39,250 bases of DNA from Opitutia bacterium (GTDB taxonomy: Bacteria; Verrucomicrobiota; Verrucomicrobiia; Opitutales; Opitutaceae). Location: the NCBI GenBank assembly GCA_003153035.1, contig PMBT01000052.1:45974-85223 (forward strand). Direction: 5' to 3'. Below the pieces are notes generated by a model. That model was not told the origin of the DNA. It did no database searches and saw nothing but the letters and a program-made list of their open reading frames with translations. The translations under genes were made by a program, and so were the position numbers. Numbering within the stretch: the stretch's first letter is position 1; each line of letters begins with the position of its first letter. This document shows positions 26,701 through 35,734 of the stretch, one piece after another.

Positions 26701-28593
26701 TCACGGCAGTTTGTGGAACCACTCGTCCGAAAACGATACATCCCGGAAATCAACTTTGGGATTCGCCTCCGTTAAGGGGTTCTTGGCGATGGCCTTGGCC
26801 GCGACGGCCCAGGCGCGCAACGCTTTTTCGTCAATTCCCACGATGCGGCTGAGGCGGATAACGTAGGTTGGCGCATAACGGATCTCCCGCACGGTTTCTA
26901 ATCTCAGCGCCGGGCCGAAATCGTGGGCCACCACCGGAACAAGCCGGCCGCTCGCATAGTCGCCGACACCCATCCGCTGCGACACCAAACAGTCGCCAAA
27001 AGTGCCCTGCCGATAATGGTAGCAGAATTCCTCTATCCGCTCGGCCAGAATCTCGTAACTGAGGCTTGGTACGCCGTAGGCGAGCCACAGGCGGGGCATC
27101 CTCGGCTCGATGACGAACAGGTGCCGATCTGGGCGCGTCCGGAGATACTCCCGGTACCAATTACTGGTCTCGGCCGCGAAGTTCTCATGTGCGTAAGCCC
27201 GCCGGGCCAGCGTTGGCAGCGTCCACCAGCAGAAATAGAAACCCGTGACGATCACCAGCAGGCGCCAACGCCACGCCGTCGCCGGCACCAGCAGTGGATA
27301 GACAAACACCAACACCAGGACGAAGAGCAGCAGCGTTGGCAGCGACAGCCGCACGGTGAGCACTTCGTCATAAGCACCCCAGAAATAGCACAGCATCAGA
27401 AAGGCCTGCGCGCAAAGCGCGACGACGAATACGGCAAATACCGTTTCTGCCGGCCGGCTTTGGGCCATTTCGCGATGCCGCCGGTAGAGATACATCCAGA
27501 AGAACCCGAGGCCGATGATCCCGCCCAGCGCCACGAGGTGAGAATTGGACTGCGAATGATCCCAACTGAAGGAATAGCGCAGCGCCCGCCCAACATTCTC
27601 GTAGAAATAGGCCAGACTATAGACACCGTGCCCGCTCGGCCGGTCGGTCAACTGTAACAATTCCGGCTTGAGCCGGAATAGGTTGAATTGCAGCGGATAA
27701 ATCACCAGCAGCAACGGCGCACACAGGAGCGGCCAAGGCAGCTCCAGCACCCGGTTCCTCCAGGACACAAACAAGATCGCCGCCGCCACCGGCACAACGA
27801 ACAGCACCGACTCGTAGCGCACCTGGGCCAAGAGCACGCCGGCGAGAGCGAAGGCGCTTACAGTGGCGGCACTCGGAGTTGTCGCGTAGCACATGCCGAG
27901 ATAGATCGTGGCCAGGATCATTACCAGGTTGAGCACCTCGAACCCCCCGCCAGCCACAGTCTGCGTCAGCAGGGGTACCGTGATGAAAAGCAAGATCGCA
28001 CTGACGCCGCCGGCCGTCCCCGCAACGCGCTGAACCGTTAGGTAAAGCAGCCCCAGTAGTACCGGCGTCAGCAGGGCATTCAGAATAAACGAGTTCTCCG
28101 GACGGTAGCCGCTAAGATCATGCAGGGTCGCGACTAGAAACGGGAAGAACAGCGGCCGCTTGTCCAGGTCACCCTGCAGAAGCTCGAAATTGCTCCCCAG
28201 TTCGTAGCCGCGGCTGACCATCTGGGCCTCGCGCGAAAGATGCATCCGCTGCGATGTCGAAAGCTGCAGGATCTCGTCGTTCACCACTTTGAACCCGTGC
28301 GGCTCCTGCACGTGGAGCAGCGCCGACACCCCCACCAACAACAACGCGATCCTCCATCCACCGGCGCGCCAGCTCTCCACCACCTTATTCCAGCAAACCA
28401 GACGGACAACGGACCAGACGAACAATCCGAACGTTCCCAGCATCACGGCATAGCCATAATCCTGTACCAGATTGACCGCGACCTTAGGGGAGAAGGTCCA
28501 GAACCCAAGTTGGCAGGCCAGCGCGGCGATCAGTACGAAAAGTACCATTCGCGCCCGGGGCTCAGCCAACAGACTCCTCGGCAGAAGGTTCAT
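26701..28593 (-). CDS. Multi-TM GT-C-like membrane protein, adjacent to pilin gene
   Basis: 630 aa, many TM segments; first-loop motif FKVVNDEILQLSTSQRMHLSREAQMV...LDKRPLFFPFLVATLHDLSGYRPENSF, typical of GT39/PMT-2-like proteins. Confidence 0.8.
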   Translation of the reverse strand: MNLLPRSLLAEPRARMVLFVLIAALACQLGFWTFSPKVAVNLVQDYGYAVMLGTFGLFVWSVVRLVCWNKVVESWRAGGWRIALLLVGVSALLHVQEPHGFKVVNDEILQLSTSQRMHLSREAQMVSRGYELGSNFELLQGDLDKRPLFFPFLVATLHDLSGYRPENSFILNALLTPVLLGLLYLTVQRVAGTAGGVSAILLFITVPLLTQTVAGGGFEVLNLVMILATIYLGMCYATTPSAATVSAFALAGVLLAQVRYESVLFVVPVAAAILFVSWRNRVLELPWPLLCAPLLLVIYPLQFNLFRLKPELLQLTDRPSGHGVYSLAYFYENVGRALRYSFSWDHSQSNSHLVALGGIIGLGFFWMYLYRRHREMAQSRPAETVFAVFVVALCAQAFLMLCYFWGAYDEVLTVRLSLPTLLLFVLVLVFVYPLLVPATAWRWRLLVIVTGFYFCWWTLPTLARRAYAHENFAAETSNWYREYLRTRPDRHLFVIEPRMPRLWLAYGVPSLSYEILAERIEEFCYHYRQGTFGDCLVSQRMGVGDYASGRLVPVVAHDFGPALRLETVREIRYAPTYVIRLSRIVGIDEKALRAWAVAAKAIAKNPLTEANPKVDFRDVSFSDEWFHKLP

Positions 28594-28621
28594 GTTGAAA
28601 ATCGCGCCTCAAAAAAGCAAA

Positions 28622-28649
28622 AAGCCGTCCCCACAACCAGGGACGGCTT
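28622..28649 (-). terminator. Rho-independent terminator of the pilin gene
   Basis: Minus strand AAGCCGTCCC-8 nt-GGGACGGCTT 10-bp stem followed by TTTTTGCTTTTTT. Confidence 0.9.
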
Positions 28650-28671
28650 GCAATGGCCCTTCAAGCCAAAA

Positions 28672-29031
28672 TCAATTGGTAAATGAGATGTTCGGTTTGT
28701 TCGCAACGTTGCTGCCGGTCGCAACGATCGAAGCGTCCGTCTGGTTGTAGGAGGCCGGATAGGTCTCACCCGCGACCGTAGCGATGGTCTTGATGTACGC
28801 AGTAGGACCAACTAAGTCACCCCAAGCGGCAACGGAGACACCATTCTCCAGGAAATATTGCTGCGCGGCGGCAGAGAGCTGGCGAAGATTGTTGATGATG
28901 GTCTTCTCCTGCGAGGCGGCGCGAACCTTCTGGAATGCGGGAATGGCCATCGCCGCGAGCAGACCGATGATGACGACGACAATCATGATTTCGACAAGGG
29001 TAAAGCCCTTGTTTGAACGATTAGTTTTCAT
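28672..29031 (-). CDS. Type IV pilin-like / prepilin-type N-terminal cleavage-methylation protein
   Basis: MKTNRSNKGFTLVEIMIVVVIIGLLAAMAIPAFQKVRAASQEKTIINNLRQLSAAAQQYFLENG; start placed at the internal ATG 29031. Confidence 0.93.
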   Translation of the reverse strand: MKTNRSNKGFTLVEIMIVVVIIGLLAAMAIPAFQKVRAASQEKTIINNLRQLSAAAQQYFLENGVSVAAWGDLVGPTAYIKTIATVAGETYPASYNQTDASIVATGSNVANKPNISFTN

Positions 29032-29317
29032 GGGATGATACGATTTGGATCTATTATTGGTTGATGATATGAATTTATGCTTCCCACTAGGGAAACAACC
29101 CTGGAGAGAACTGTACTTGCAGATGAACGGCAAGAAGGAATGCTCGCCAAGTCCATCAATAAACTGTGAAAACCGCGGCTGGTTGCAAGCTGACAATCCG
29201 ATTCCGGGTCGAATACCCACGGTTGGCCGTCCGGATCACCTGGTGAAAATCCGGTGAATCGTGTCGTGACAGGTGTCTGGTCGCAAACAAGTTAGGCCGC
29301 GTATTCAATCTTCCATT

Positions 29318-29347
29318 GCACCTCTGCCGGCCAGCAGAGCGCGGTGC
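29318..29347. repeat. Palindromic repeat family B, copy 1
   Basis: GCAC-CTCTGCCGGCCAGCAGAG-cgcg-GTGC; 18-bp core shared with 38086-38103 (one substitution). Confidence 0.75.
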
Positions 29348-29366
29348 CACCGGCTTCTTCGCCGGT

Positions 29367-29810
29367 TTACGGCGCTTTCCGGCGAGACTTCCTGGTTGCG
29401 CTCTTCCGCTTGGGAACCGCTCGTTCCTCCAGCAACCCGGCCACCGGAATGTCGATGGCATCCCTCCAGAGCAGATCGAGCCGGTATTTCTCCCGGTTCT
29501 CCGCGGTGAATAGATGAACCATGATGTCGAACGCATCAAAGACCGTCCAGCCACTGCCCGGCCGGCTCTCCACCCCGACGATCCGCGCCCCCGCGGAATC
29601 GAGGACTTTTTCCATCTCGATGCGCAAGGCCCGCAAATGCGGCTCCGAGGTCCCGGTGGCCAGCACCAGGTAGTCCGTGATCGACGACTGCGCACGCACT
29701 TCCAGCACCCGCAAGTCCTCCGCCTTCTTGCCGTCGAGCGCGCGCACCAGCATTTTCAGCAACGTCAGGGATTTCGAGGCGGTCTTTTTGGGGGCGGAGG
29801 ATTTTTTCAT
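29367..29810 (-). CDS. rsfS: Ribosome silencing factor
   Basis: LVRALDGKKAEDLRVLEVRAQSSITDYLVLATGTSEPHLRALRIEMEKVL...SGWTVFDAFDIMVHLFTAENREKYRLDLLWRDA; next to nadD as commonly seen. Confidence 0.95.
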   Translation of the reverse strand: MKKSSAPKKTASKSLTLLKMLVRALDGKKAEDLRVLEVRAQSSITDYLVLATGTSEPHLRALRIEMEKVLDSAGARIVGVESRPGSGWTVFDAFDIMVHLFTAENREKYRLDLLWRDAIDIPVAGLLEERAVPKRKSATRKSRRKAP

Positions 29811-29814
29811 GCGG

Positions 29815-30393
29815 TTAGCGGTAAAGTTGGCGGGCCTCGATGTGATTGATGACCTTTTGCGGACAAAAATAGTGCAGCGATAGCCCCCGCCGCACGCGAT
29901 CGCGCAGTTCGCTTGAACTGATTTCGATCAGGTGACCGTCACAGCGATGCAGGCGCAAGCCGGGAACGTCGGGCGTCGGTTTTGCCGGATGCCCCGGTCG
30001 CTCCAGGAAGATGAACTCGATGATTCGGGCCAGTTCCTCAATATCCTTCCAGAGGTTTATCCGGGGGAGCTGATCGCCGCCGATGATCCAATACAGCTCG
30101 TCGTCGGGAAACATCGCCCGAAAATGCCGCACCGAATCAATCGTGTAGCTCACCCCGCCCCGGCGGAGTTCGACGTCGGAAATCTCAAATCGCTTGTCCC
30201 ATTCGATGGCGGCACGGAGCATGACCAGCCGGTCCTCGAGGCTGGATTGAACCTCCTTCGGCTTGAGCGGCGCTTGCGCCGCCGGCACCAGGATCAGCCG
30301 GTCGAACTGGTATTGTTCGTAGACGTCCTGCGCCGCCAGCAGGTGACCGAAGTGCACCGGGTCGAAACTCCCGCCTAAGAATCCGATCTTCAA
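29815..30393 (-). CDS. nadD: Nicotinate-nucleotide adenylyltransferase
   Basis: KIGFLGGSFDPVHFGHLLAAQDVYEQYQFDRLILVPAAQAPLK, YWIIGGDQLPRINLWKDIEEL, IEISSSELRDRVRRGLSLHYFCPQKVINHI. Confidence 0.97.
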   Translation of the reverse strand: MKIGFLGGSFDPVHFGHLLAAQDVYEQYQFDRLILVPAAQAPLKPKEVQSSLEDRLVMLRAAIEWDKRFEISDVELRRGGVSYTIDSVRHFRAMFPDDELYWIIGGDQLPRINLWKDIEELARIIEFIFLERPGHPAKPTPDVPGLRLHRCDGHLIEISSSELRDRVRRGLSLHYFCPQKVINHIEARQLYR

Positions 30394-30522
30394 GCCATTC
30401 GCCCGTCGTGCGGGTCAGGGGTTGATGCGGTTGCGGCAGTGACAGATCATGCGAGCTTGCGATGCCCACACTCCTAAAAGGGAATCCTCGGGGGGCAAGG
30501 TCAAACGCAGCGGTTCTCGAAG

Positions 30523-30605
30523 TGCCCAGGATGGGAATCGAACCCATACGGCCTTACGGCCAGGGGATTTTAAGTCCCCAGCGTCTACCATTCCGCCACC
30601 CGGGC
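30523..30605 (-). tRNA. tRNA-Leu (anticodon UAA)
   Basis: Minus strand GCCCGGGTGGCGGAATGGTAGACGCTGGGGACTTAAAATCCCCTGGCCGTAAGGCCGTATGGGTTCGATTCCCATCCTGGGCA; acceptor, D, anticodon, long variable and T arms all fold; CCA not encoded. Confidence 0.96.
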
Positions 30606-30678
30606 AGGGGCTGTGCCGGCCATCATGCGACTGGACCGCCCGCAGGCCAGCCAATCCTTCGCCGCCAGGCCGTCCGCC

Positions 30679-31050
30679 TCAGGGCAGCGGTGACGACGTC
30701 TTGAAGCCGAAGGCGAACACCACGGCCAGCATGATGAAGGCGAAGCTTGCCACGTAGTTCCACTCCAGCCTTTCCTTCAGCACCAGGATCGCGAACCCGC
30801 AAAAAACCACCAGCGTGATGACCTCCTGAATGACCTTCAGCTGGAATCCGCTGAACGTGCCGTAACCGAGCCGGTTGGCCGGCACCATGAAGCAATACTC
30901 AAAGAACGCGATCCCCCACGACAGGAGCACGACCAGCCACAGCGGACGGTCGTGAAGGTATTTGAGGTGCCCATACCAGGCATAAGTCATGAACACGTTG
31001 GAGACGCAGAGCAGCAGAATCGTTTGCATAGTCGTCGAGATTCCCGGCAT
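30679..31050 (-). CDS. Small four-TM DMT-like membrane protein (DUF486-like)
   Basis: TILLLCVSNVFMTYAWYGHLKYLHDRPLWLVVLLSWGIAFFEYCFMVPANRLGYGTFSGFQLKVIQEVITLVVFCGFAILVLKERLEWNYVASFAFIMLAVVFAF. Start at 31050 or 31029. Confidence 0.88.
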   Translation of the reverse strand: MPGISTTMQTILLLCVSNVFMTYAWYGHLKYLHDRPLWLVVLLSWGIAFFEYCFMVPANRLGYGTFSGFQLKVIQEVITLVVFCGFAILVLKERLEWNYVASFAFIMLAVVFAFGFKTSSPLP

Positions 31051-31216
31051 GGTGCACAAGATCGGGAAATCCGCAGCACCGAAGACTGCGGCCCAATGAC
31101 CGGGCGGCCGGCGACCAATCTTCGCCCACCATGGGCCACCGGGGGCGGCTGGAGAATCTCTCTCGAAATAGCATTGAGCGGCGCCGCCTTCGGCCCAACC
31201 TTGGCCCCAACCCGGC

Positions 31217-31909
31217 ATGAAAAAGAAGCCCAGCTACGCGGTCTATTTCGCCGGCGAGCTCTTCAGCGCGAAGCACCTGATCGGCAACGCCTACCTGGCC
31301 GAGGCCATCTTCGAGAAATCGCACGGACGCTTCCAGTGCGTGCTTCCGCAGAATATCGAACACCGCAGTCTTTCGGCGCAATCGGTCCGCGACCGCAACC
31401 TGCGCACGCTCGCGGCCTGCGACCTTGCCCTGTTCAATTTCGACGGCCCGGAACTCGACGCCGGCACGGTCGTTGAGTTCATGTTCGCCAAGTTTGCCGA
31501 CATTCCGGCGGTGCTGATCCGCAGCGATCCGCGCCGGCGCAGCCCGGCGCCCGGCGGCAGCTGGAACCTGATGTGCAGCTTCTATCCGCGCACCGAGCAC
31601 GTCATTCTGGACAGCCTCGGCCTGTATCGGAAGTTCGCCCAACAGCGACGCCTCCGCCTTGTCGACATGCACCTGCTCGCCGGCCAGCATAGTTCGGCCG
31701 CGGCTCAGGCGGCCTGCGAAGTGATCGCCGCCCACGCCGTGCGCGCGCTCGACCGCGTCCTTCGCGAGGAACCGGTGATGCCAAAATACGTGCGGGCCGA
31801 GGTCTACAACTGGCTGGCCCTCCTGCCCGGTTTGCGCGGCCCGGCCAAGAAATTGCGCAAGGAGTTGGAGCAAATCCTCGAACGCAAGGTCGACCGCGAC
31901 CTCCTCTAG
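31217..31909 (+). CDS. Nucleoside 2-deoxyribosyltransferase-like protein
   Basis: YAVYFAGELFSAKHLIGNAYLAEAI...NLRTLAACDLALFNFDGPELDAGTVVEFMFA; pattern of N-terminal YfAGplF, aD..lfnfDG and DxGTvvE. Confidence 0.75.
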   Translation: MKKKPSYAVYFAGELFSAKHLIGNAYLAEAIFEKSHGRFQCVLPQNIEHRSLSAQSVRDRNLRTLAACDLALFNFDGPELDAGTVVEFMFAKFADIPAVLIRSDPRRRSPAPGGSWNLMCSFYPRTEHVILDSLGLYRKFAQQRRLRLVDMHLLAGQHSSAAAQAACEVIAAHAVRALDRVLREEPVMPKYVRAEVYNWLALLPGLRGPAKKLRKELEQILERKVDRDLL

Positions 31910-32005
31910 CGATTTTCGCCTTTGGGTTTACGATTGCCAATTGCTTCCCCGGCTCGCCCGCGTCTCGTCAGGTCGGATACCGAAGATCCAAACTTAAATC
32001 TCAAA

Positions 32006-32623
32006 ATGGCCCTGACCGTCATCCAGCATCCCCTCGCCGCCCACGTGCTCACGCACCTGCGCGACAAGACCACCAAACCCGCGCTCTTTCGAACCCTGTG
32101 CCACCAGATCACGCTGCTGCTGGCGCTGGAGGCCACGCGTGATCTCGCCACGGAGGAGAAGGAGATCGCGACGCCGCTTGAGTCGGTGCTGGGCCGGGTG
32201 CTCGCCCGGCCGCTGGTCATCGTGCCCATCCTGCGCGCCGGCCTCGGCATGGTGGAACCGTTTCTCGGCCTGTTCCCCGATGTCAGTGTCGGCTATGTGG
32301 GCCTGGAGCGCGACCATGCCACCGCCATCGCGCATTCGTATTACTGCAAGCTTCCCCCGCTCGCGGGCCGGCGGGTGCTGGTCATCGACCCCATGCTCGC
32401 CACCGGCGGCTCCGCCGTCCAGACGCTTGACGTGGTCAAGGCCGCCGGAGGCGCGGATGTCGTACTGGTGTGCATCGTCTCCGCGCCCGAGGGCGTGGCC
32501 CTCCTCACGCAACGACACCCCGAGGTGCCCATTTTCACCGCCGCACTCGACCGCGAGCTCAACGCGGAAAAATACATCCTCCCCGGCCTTGGCGATTTTG
32601 GCGACCGGCTGTACGGGACGTGA
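32006..32623 (+). CDS. upp: Uracil phosphoribosyltransferase
   Basis: VIQHPLAAHVLTHLRDKTTKPALFR, ILRAGLGMVEPFLGLFPDVSVGYVGLERD, VLVIDPMLATGGSAVQTLDVVKAAG, PGLGDFGDRLYGT. Confidence 0.97.
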   Translation: MALTVIQHPLAAHVLTHLRDKTTKPALFRTLCHQITLLLALEATRDLATEEKEIATPLESVLGRVLARPLVIVPILRAGLGMVEPFLGLFPDVSVGYVGLERDHATAIAHSYYCKLPPLAGRRVLVIDPMLATGGSAVQTLDVVKAAGGADVVLVCIVSAPEGVALLTQRHPEVPIFTAALDRELNAEKYILPGLGDFGDRLYGT

Positions 32624-32693
32624 ACCGCCGCGGGTGCGGCAGGCCGGATCAGGCGCCCGCCAGAGCCGCCACGCCCGGGGAATCGCCCCGCGG

Positions 32694-33758
32694 CTATTTC
32701 CAGTTCAGCAGCAGCCGGGTATAGTAGGTGGTGTCGAGATGTTCGCGGCCGGGCTGGGGACGCCCGTCGTACTGGTTCGTCACGCCCATGCGCATTTTCC
32801 ACAAGCTCGCGGCCATTGGCACCTCCAAGCCCGAGTCGTGCACGAAACGAAAGTCGGCGAAATCCGCGGCGTTGGGCAGGTACTTGATGTCCGTGGTGAG
32901 CACGGCCGCCCGGCTGAACTTGTAGCTGTGGAAAACGCCAAAAGCCAGAATAACCCCCTCGCGACTGCTCGTGGTGGTAAAGTTCTCATAGCGGTAACCA
33001 GTACCGATGCGACCGGCCAATTCCTCCCGTAGATCCTTGATGAACCGGTAAGTCAGACCGACGTCGGAGGTCGCGCGCAAATTGACTTGCGCAATCTCAT
33101 CCCGCTGCAACTCGGACCGGGTGAACCAACCGAGTCTGTCATGGAAGAAGTTGGTGTAGTCCACCCCGGCCTTCGTCTCGTCGGTGCTTTTGGAGTTGTC
33201 AGTCCGCAAATAGTTATAGTCACCGTACAACTTGAGCGCGTCCTTCGGGCCGGTCAGCGTGGCAACAATGTTCGTGGCCACCCCGGAAGAGGAAGCGTTG
33301 CCGCTCTTGCCGGTGATATCGACGCCGATCTGTAAAGCCCAGCGTCGCCTCCTGTCGGCGACCGCCTTCTTCATCGCGATAACCGCCGGGTCTTCCCCCG
33401 CCGCCGGCCAGGTGGCCGCGATTTTGTCCACCCGGATGCGAGTCTCCCCGGCCGCGCCGGTGACCACCAGTCCGCCTTCAGGAGAACCGGCAACCCTTCC
33501 CCGCAGGGTGGTGCCGCCCTGCAGACGCACCGCCATGATTTCCTCGGTGGCAATGCCGGTGACCTCGCTTTGTTTGATTTCAAGTTTGCCGGCATAGTCA
33601 GTCTCCAGGAAGACCTTGCCATCATCGATTTTCGTGATCTTGCCCACCAGGCGGGCGCCCGCGCGCGTATCAACGACATCGGCGTGGAGCCATCCGGTGG
33701 GCCAGGCTAGGCTCAGCAGGAGACCAAAGAGCAAAATGGAAAGACGACGAAGAATCAC
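32694..33758 (-). CDS. DUF481-like outer membrane protein with signal peptide
   Basis: Signal peptide MILRRLSILLFGLLLSLAWPTGWLHA; ALQIGVDITGKSGNASSSGVATNIVATLTGPKDALKLYGDYNYLRTDNSKSTDETKAGVDYTNFF...C-terminal TYYTRLLLNWK. Confidence 0.87.
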   Translation of the reverse strand: MILRRLSILLFGLLLSLAWPTGWLHADVVDTRAGARLVGKITKIDDGKVFLETDYAGKLEIKQSEVTGIATEEIMAVRLQGGTTLRGRVAGSPEGGLVVTGAAGETRIRVDKIAATWPAAGEDPAVIAMKKAVADRRRRWALQIGVDITGKSGNASSSGVATNIVATLTGPKDALKLYGDYNYLRTDNSKSTDETKAGVDYTNFFHDRLGWFTRSELQRDEIAQVNLRATSDVGLTYRFIKDLREELAGRIGTGYRYENFTTTSSREGVILAFGVFHSYKFSRAAVLTTDIKYLPNAADFADFRFVHDSGLEVPMAASLWKMRMGVTNQYDGRPQPGREHLDTTYYTRLLLNWK

Positions 33759-33896
33759 AGGCGCGAAAAGACATTAGCGGACGTGCATGTCAACTGCCGG
33801 CTCCTGATCTTTGCGCCGTCGCGCTGGCACTCGGCCTCACCGCCATCTCGACAAGCCCGGCGCGCGCCTCCAGCCTCGCCTTCTCCCGGTTTCACC

Positions 33897-34790
33897 ATGC
33901 CAGCCGACCGCTCCGAACCTCTTCTCGCCGACCGCTGGACCGACTACCAGCTCCTGGATTGCGGTGATGGTATGAAGCAGGAACGCTGGGGTCCCTATGT
34001 GCTCGTGCGGCCCGATCCGCAGGTTCTCTGGCCGCGCCACGGACAGGCCCCGGGCACACCGTGGGAGCGCTGGGATGGCATTTATCACCGCAGTGCGAGC
34101 GGCGGAGGCCGCTGGGAATTCCGGCAGCCGCTGCCGGAGCACTGGAGTATCCGCTATGAGCCGCTCAATCTCACCTTCAAGATCCGGCCCACCGGCTTCA
34201 AGCATACCGGACTTTTCCCCGAGCAAGCGGTCAATTGGGACTGGCTGTCGCAGAAAATCCGCGGGGCCGGACGCGCCGTGGGCGCGCTCAACCTTTTCGG
34301 CTACACCGGCGCCGCCACCTGTGCCGCCAGTGCCGCGGGCGCCAGTGTCTGCCACGTTGACGCCGCCGAAGGCATGGTCAAATGGTGCCGGGAGAACGCC
34401 GCGCTCTCCGGCCTGGCCGCGGCCCCGGTTCGCTATATCACCGACGACTGCCTCAAGTTCGTGCGGCGCGAACACAAGCGGGGCCGCCGCTACGACGCTA
34501 TCATCATGGACCCACCCACCTACGGCCGCGGCGGCGGAGGCGAGTTGTGGAAACTTGAGGACCAGCTCTGGGAGCTGCTGGTGGAGTGCCGCCGCCTCCT
34601 GAGCGACCGGCCGCTCTTCTTCCTGATCAACGCCTACACCGCCCGGCTGGCCCCCACCGTCGTCATCAACCTGCTCACCGAACTGATGCATCCAGCGGGC
34701 GGACGGGTATCCGGCGGTGAAGTCGGCCTGCCGGTCGCTTCCGACGGGAAGATCCTCCCCTGCGGCATATACGGCCGCTGGGAGCCATGA
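33897..34790 (+). CDS. Class I SAM-dependent methyltransferase, RlmI/RlmK-like
   Basis: TGLFPEQAVNWDWLSQKI, ALNLFGYTGAATCAASAAGASVCHVDAAEGMVKWCRENAALSGL, YDAIIMDPPTYGRGGGGELWKLED. Confidence 0.9.
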   Translation: MPADRSEPLLADRWTDYQLLDCGDGMKQERWGPYVLVRPDPQVLWPRHGQAPGTPWERWDGIYHRSASGGGRWEFRQPLPEHWSIRYEPLNLTFKIRPTGFKHTGLFPEQAVNWDWLSQKIRGAGRAVGALNLFGYTGAATCAASAAGASVCHVDAAEGMVKWCRENAALSGLAAAPVRYITDDCLKFVRREHKRGRRYDAIIMDPPTYGRGGGGELWKLEDQLWELLVECRRLLSDRPLFFLINAYTARLAPTVVINLLTELMHPAGGRVSGGEVGLPVASDGKILPCGIYGRWEP

Positions 34791-34845
34791 TCTCTGCACC
34801 AGCCTCTTCTTCCCCCGCGCCTCTTCCCTGATCCGTGATAAACTC

Positions 34846-35583
34846 ATGCAGCCCGTGACCTCGCTTTCCGCCACCTACCTGGCAGCGGCTACTGATCTTT
34901 TGCGGCGCGCCAGCGAAACTAACCGCCCCGCCCTTCAGAAGCTGGGTCCGATTCTAGGCCGTTCTGTCGCCGCGGGCGGCATGATCCACACTTTCGGCAG
35001 CGGTCACAGCGAAATCATCGCCCGGGAAATCGTCGGCCGCGCCGGCGGCCTGGTGTGCGTGAGCAGCATTGACGATCCCACGGGCGGTTTCATTGAAACT
35101 CTTGCCGGTTACGGGACCAGGCTGGCCGAACGCTACGACCGCCGGCACGGCCTGCGGGCTGGTGAGACTGTGATTGTTGTCTCCAACGCCGGCCGCCACG
35201 CCGCACCGCTCGAAGTTGCCCACTTCGCTCAACAAAAGGGCCTGATCGTTGTCGGCCTCACCAGCGTCGCTGTGTCCCGCTCGGTTCCGGCCGTTTCCCC
35301 GGGCGGTCGGAACCTGCACGCCCTCGCCGACTACGTGCTGGATAACTGCGGTTTGCCTGGCGATGCCATTGTCGAAGTCGCCGGAGGTGTCCGCGCTGGA
35401 CCGACCTCCACGCTCGTGGGAACGCTGCTGCTCAATTTGCTTTTCCTTGAGGTGGTCGAATGGCTCACGGTCAACGGCCACTCTCCGCCTGTCTTGCGCA
35501 GCCAGAGTTTGCCCGGCGCCGTGGAGCATAACCGGGCGCTCGCGGAAAAATACGCCGGCCGCCTCAGCCGCCCACTGGCATGA
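34846..35583 (+). CDS. SIS-domain sugar isomerase/etherase-like protein (UPF0309-like)
   Basis: GGMIHTFGSGHSEIIAREIVGRAGGLVCVSSIDDP, GETVIVVSNAGRHAAPLEVAHFAQQKGLIVVGLTS, GPTSTLVGTLLLNLLFLEVVEWL. Confidence 0.88.
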   Translation: MQPVTSLSATYLAAATDLLRRASETNRPALQKLGPILGRSVAAGGMIHTFGSGHSEIIAREIVGRAGGLVCVSSIDDPTGGFIETLAGYGTRLAERYDRRHGLRAGETVIVVSNAGRHAAPLEVAHFAQQKGLIVVGLTSVAVSRSVPAVSPGGRNLHALADYVLDNCGLPGDAIVEVAGGVRAGPTSTLVGTLLLNLLFLEVVEWLTVNGHSPPVLRSQSLPGAVEHNRALAEKYAGRLSRPLA

Positions 35584-35734
35584 CTCCGTCGCCACCCAAG
35601 CCCAGTGAAGCTCACCGGGGGCGCCGGGCAACCAGAGCGATTCGCTCCAGAACCTTGCTCCGTCATGCTTCCACTTCCGCTGCGGATGCCCAGTGGGTTG
35701 TTCCGGCCACTTTAGTGAGCTTGCTGATCCCCTC

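Noticed and set aside
29031-29317. Sigma-54 promoter upstream of the pilin gene
   Set aside because: I looked for GG-N10-GC spacing on the minus strand and found no convincing match by eye, so it is not claimed.
35571-35697. Distant inverted repeat CCCACTGGCAT ... ATGCCCAGTGGG around the SIS/kinase intergenic region
   Set aside because: Only 11-12 bp with a bulge and about 105 bp between arms; the left arm lies within the SIS gene stop region; no second copy seen, so chance is plausible.
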